The notes under the pieces are model-generated. The model ran no database searches. It was not told the DNA's origin and saw nothing but the letters and a program-made list of their open reading frames with translations. From CBDVBZ01 sp965372355 (GTDB taxonomy: Bacteria > Krumholzibacteriota > Krumholzibacteriia > WVZY01), in contig CBDVBZ010000138.1 of NCBI GenBank assembly GCA_965372355.1, forward strand, positions 1 to 8,684: a stretch of DNA of 8,684 nucleotides. Reading direction: 5' to 3'. Below are positions 6,860-8,684 of the stretch, piece by piece. Each line of letters starts with the position of its first letter. Position 1 is the stretch's first letter. A program made the translations under genes and the position numbers.

Positions 6860-8684
6860 TTACGGGCCGCCCCCGTCGGTGGTTCTCACAATCGTCCCGC
6901 CAACACCGACCACCGTCCCGGTGTTTGCCCCGACTAGCGATATACTATGAAGCAAGTTGGAGGTGCCGCTATACTGGCTCACCCAGGTAGCGCCGCCGTC
7001 GGTTGTACGAAGGATCGTCCCCTGATCGCCCACGACGGTCCCCGTATCCGCATCCACAAAACACACACCACGGAGCGCAGCGGTCGTGCCGCTTGTCTGC
7101 ACGACCCAGTTGACGCCGCCGTTCGTCGTCCGGAGGATCGTGCCCGCATGACCGACGACCGTCCCGTTGCCATTACCCGTGAACGAGACATCGTAAAGAT
7201 CGGTTGTCGTTCCGCTGATCTGGGCCCCCCAGTTGGCGCCACCGTCGCCGGTTCGAAGAATCACTCCGCCGTATCCGGCGACCATGCCGTGGTCCGAATT
7301 AGAGAACGAGACACCCGTGAGTATCGCAGCGGTGCCGCTCGTCTGGCCCAACCACATGTTGCCCCCGTTTGTCGTCCGAAAGATCGCGCCGCCGTGCCCG
7401 ACCAGCGTCCCCGTTTCCGCGCTCGTCATGGAGACATCCCAGAACTCCTGCCACAAACCGGCGGTCACGATCGTCCACGTAGCGCCCCCGGTCGTCGTTC
7501 GTAGAACGATGCCCTTGTCGCCAACGGCCACCCCCGTGTTGGCATCCCCGAACGAGACGCCGTAGAGCGAGTAACCGACACCACTGGGGATGCTCATCCA
7601 GGTGGCTCCCCCGTTCGTCGTCCGAAGGATCATGCCGCCATCGCCGACCACGATGCCCCGGTTCGCGTCGACAAACGCTACATCCCGGAAGTGGGTCGAC
7701 CCACCACTGCCCTGACGTAGCCAGGTGGCACCACCATCGGTAGTCTGCAAGGTCGTGCCGAATTCACCGACGGCCGTCCCCGTATTGGCATCGGCGAACG
7801 AGACACCACGGAGGGTCTGCCCCGTGCCACTGCTCTGTCGTATCCATGCGGAGCCGCCGTTCGTCGTCCGGATGATGATGCCCGATTCACCAACGATCGT
7901 CCCATTGTTCGCGTCGGTGAACGAGACATCGAGAAGCGCGGATGTGGTGCCGCTAACCTTGCTCCTCCAGCTCATGCCCCCATTCATCGTCTCGATAATC
8001 GTGCCACCATACCCCACGGCCGTCCCCGTGTCCGCAGAGGTGAACGAGACGGCGGTGAGTTGGTCGAAAACATTGCTGGTCTGGCCCACCCAGTTGGCGC
8101 CGCCGTCCGTCGTCCGGACGATAGCACCACCGCTGCCGACGGCCGTCCCCGTGTCCGCAGAGGTGAACGAAACCCCCCACAAGATTGCTCCAGTACTGCT
8201 GTTCTGGGCTACCCAGTTGGCGCCGCCGTCCGTCGTGCGCAGGATTTCGTTGCCGCCGACGGCCGTCCCCGTGTCCGCGTCGATGAGCGAGACATCCATG
8301 AGGTGGGTCAGCGTGCCGCTATCCTGGCTCACCCATGTGGCGCCGCCGTCCGTCGTTCGGAGGATCGTGCCCCCGAAACCGACCACCGTCCCCGTGTTCG
8401 TATCGATGAACGAGACACCCAAGAGTTGCTGTGTGGTGCCGCTGGTCTGGCTTACCCAGGTGGCACCCCCGTTTGTCGTTCGGAGGATGGTGCCGGCACT
8501 GCCAACAGCCGTCCCCGTGTTTGCATCGGTGAACGACACGTCGTTCAACGCGTTTCCTGGGGGGAGTGGGTTTTGCCAGAACCAGCCACTGGGTGAGGGT
8601 GGGGGCGGCTGCGGCCGGACAGGATCTGAGTCGTCGCTGCACGAGGTCATCGCAGCGGAAAGCACAAGGGCGATAATGACGTGT
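6860..8684 (-). CDS. Lipoprotein with 14 YCF48/Asp-box repeats (double beta-propeller), 5' end cut by window
   Basis: The frame is open to the right edge: before the internal GTG at 8665 it reads HVIIAL, part of a signal peptide. HVIIALVLSAAMTSC is followed by a Cys fitting a lipobox, so this is a lipoprotein whose start codon lies outside the window. A Pro-rich linker follows (RPQPPPPSPS). The rest is 14 tandem repeats of about 41 residues with consensus V-S-F-x-D-A-N-T-G-T-x-V-G, G-T-I-L-R-T-T and D/N-G-G-A-T-W, the pattern of YCF48-like and Asp-box (BNR) propeller blades. The third repeat from the N-terminus is one residue short. The last stops after TTDGG, lacking the W strand; WFWQ ahead of the first repeat could supply it and close the ring. 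In photosynthetic organisms YCF48/HCF136 helps assemble photosystem II; nothing here suggests that role. Probably a surface protein for binding partners or glycans. Converges on the protease operon. Confidence 0.9.
   Translation of the reverse strand, partial: HVIIALVLSAAMTSCSDDSDPVRPQPPPPSPSGWFWQNPLPPGNALNDVSFTDANTGTAVGSAGTILRTTNGGATWVSQTSGTTQQLLGVSFIDTNTGTVVGFGGTILRTTDGGATWVSQDSGTLTHLMDVSLIDADTGTAVGGNEILRTTDGGANWVAQNSSTGAILWGVSFTSADTGTAVGSGGAIVRTTDGGANWVGQTSNVFDQLTAVSFTSADTGTAVGYGGTIIETMNGGMSWRSKVSGTTSALLDVSFTDANNGTIVGESGIIIRTTNGGSAWIRQSSGTGQTLRGVSFADANTGTAVGEFGTTLQTTDGGATWLRQGSGGSTHFRDVAFVDANRGIVVGDGGMILRTTNGGATWMSIPSGVGYSLYGVSFGDANTGVAVGDKGIVLRTTTGGATWTIVTAGLWQEFWDVSMTSAETGTLVGHGGAIFRTTNGGNMWLGQTSGTAAILTGVSFSNSDHGMVAGYGGVILRTGDGGANWGAQISGTTTDLYDVSFTGNGNGTVVGHAGTILRTTNGGVNWVVQTSGTTAALRGVCFVDADTGTVVGDQGTILRTTDGGATWVSQYSGTSNLLHSISLVGANTGTVVGVGGTIVRTTDGGGP
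6863..8572 (-). repeat. Fourteen tandem coding repeats, about 123 bp each
   Basis: The repeats keep a 123-base period (41 codons); one, around 8212-8331, is 120 bases, and the terminal ones differ at their ends. The DNA is conserved beyond protein need in places: a 26-base block at 8088-8113 recurs exactly at 8211-8236, and a 32-base block at 8016-8047 recurs exactly at 8139-8170, both 123 bases apart. This suggests recent duplication or conversion among repeats 3-5 counted from the protein N-terminus. Confidence 0.88.

Noticed and set aside
6863..8572. CRISPR array
   Set aside because: The period is 123 bases, the units are similar along most of their length with no unique spacers, and they encode an uninterrupted repeat protein.
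6947..8596. Plus-strand frames across the propeller gene (6947-7504, 8060-8596)
   Set aside because: Their repetitive peptides only mirror the 123-base repeats of the minus-strand gene, which has the YCF48 consensus and a lipoprotein signal.
8665..8684. GTG at 8665 as the start of the propeller protein
   Set aside because: The frame continues upstream in hydrophobic residues that complete a lipoprotein signal peptide, so the true start is beyond the window.

Overview
The window holds four well-supported protein genes, one broken gene and a structured intergenic stretch. It looks like moderately GC-rich chromosomal DNA from a free-living bacterium with a Gram-negative type envelope. Several traits point to the FCB-like and candidate-phylum range (for example Eisenbacteria, Krumholzibacteriota or Latescibacterota): an exported subtilase ending in a FlgD/type IX-like C-terminal domain, lipoproteins, a YCF48-repeat surface protein, and a TPR-fused sigma54-type activator. 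This placement rests on domain style alone and is tentative.

Layout. Positions 1-243 hold no secure gene; a weak minus-strand frame runs off the left edge, followed by an AT-richer stretch in front of the first gene. 244-3252 (+) encodes a 1002-residue regulator: TPR-like array, GAF-like region, AAA+ sigma54-activator domain and Fis-type HTH. Its sigma54-contact loop reads GAFTDA instead of GAFTGA. Ten bases beyond its stop, convergently, lies an 87-codon remnant of a Glu/Leu/Phe/Val dehydrogenase (minus, 3263-3526), cut just after the KGGIR motif. The region 3527-4113 has no convincing gene. It carries several hairpins and a strong intrinsic terminator (3975-4002) with no plus-strand gene in front of it.

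A predicted extended -10 promoter (4114-4122) drives a likely two-gene operon: an exported S8 peptidase (4188-6467) and, 2 bases later, a small lipoprotein (6470-6802). Converging on this pair is a minus-strand lipoprotein gene (6860 to beyond 8684) whose start lies outside the window. It is built of 14 YCF48/Asp-box repeats of about 41 residues, which would make two seven-bladed beta-propellers.

How they might work together: the protease, the small lipoprotein and the propeller protein are all exported and probably act at the cell surface. The regulator is a cytoplasmic sensor/activator. No sigma54 -24/-12 site was found in front of the protease operon, so the window gives no direct link between the regulator and these genes. 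I saw no CRISPR array, complete tRNA or rRNA, transposase or clear mobile element, and nothing that amounts to a clearly new multi-gene system. The items most worth a second look are the variant activator loop, the dehydrogenase fragment, the orphan terminator region and the double-propeller protein.
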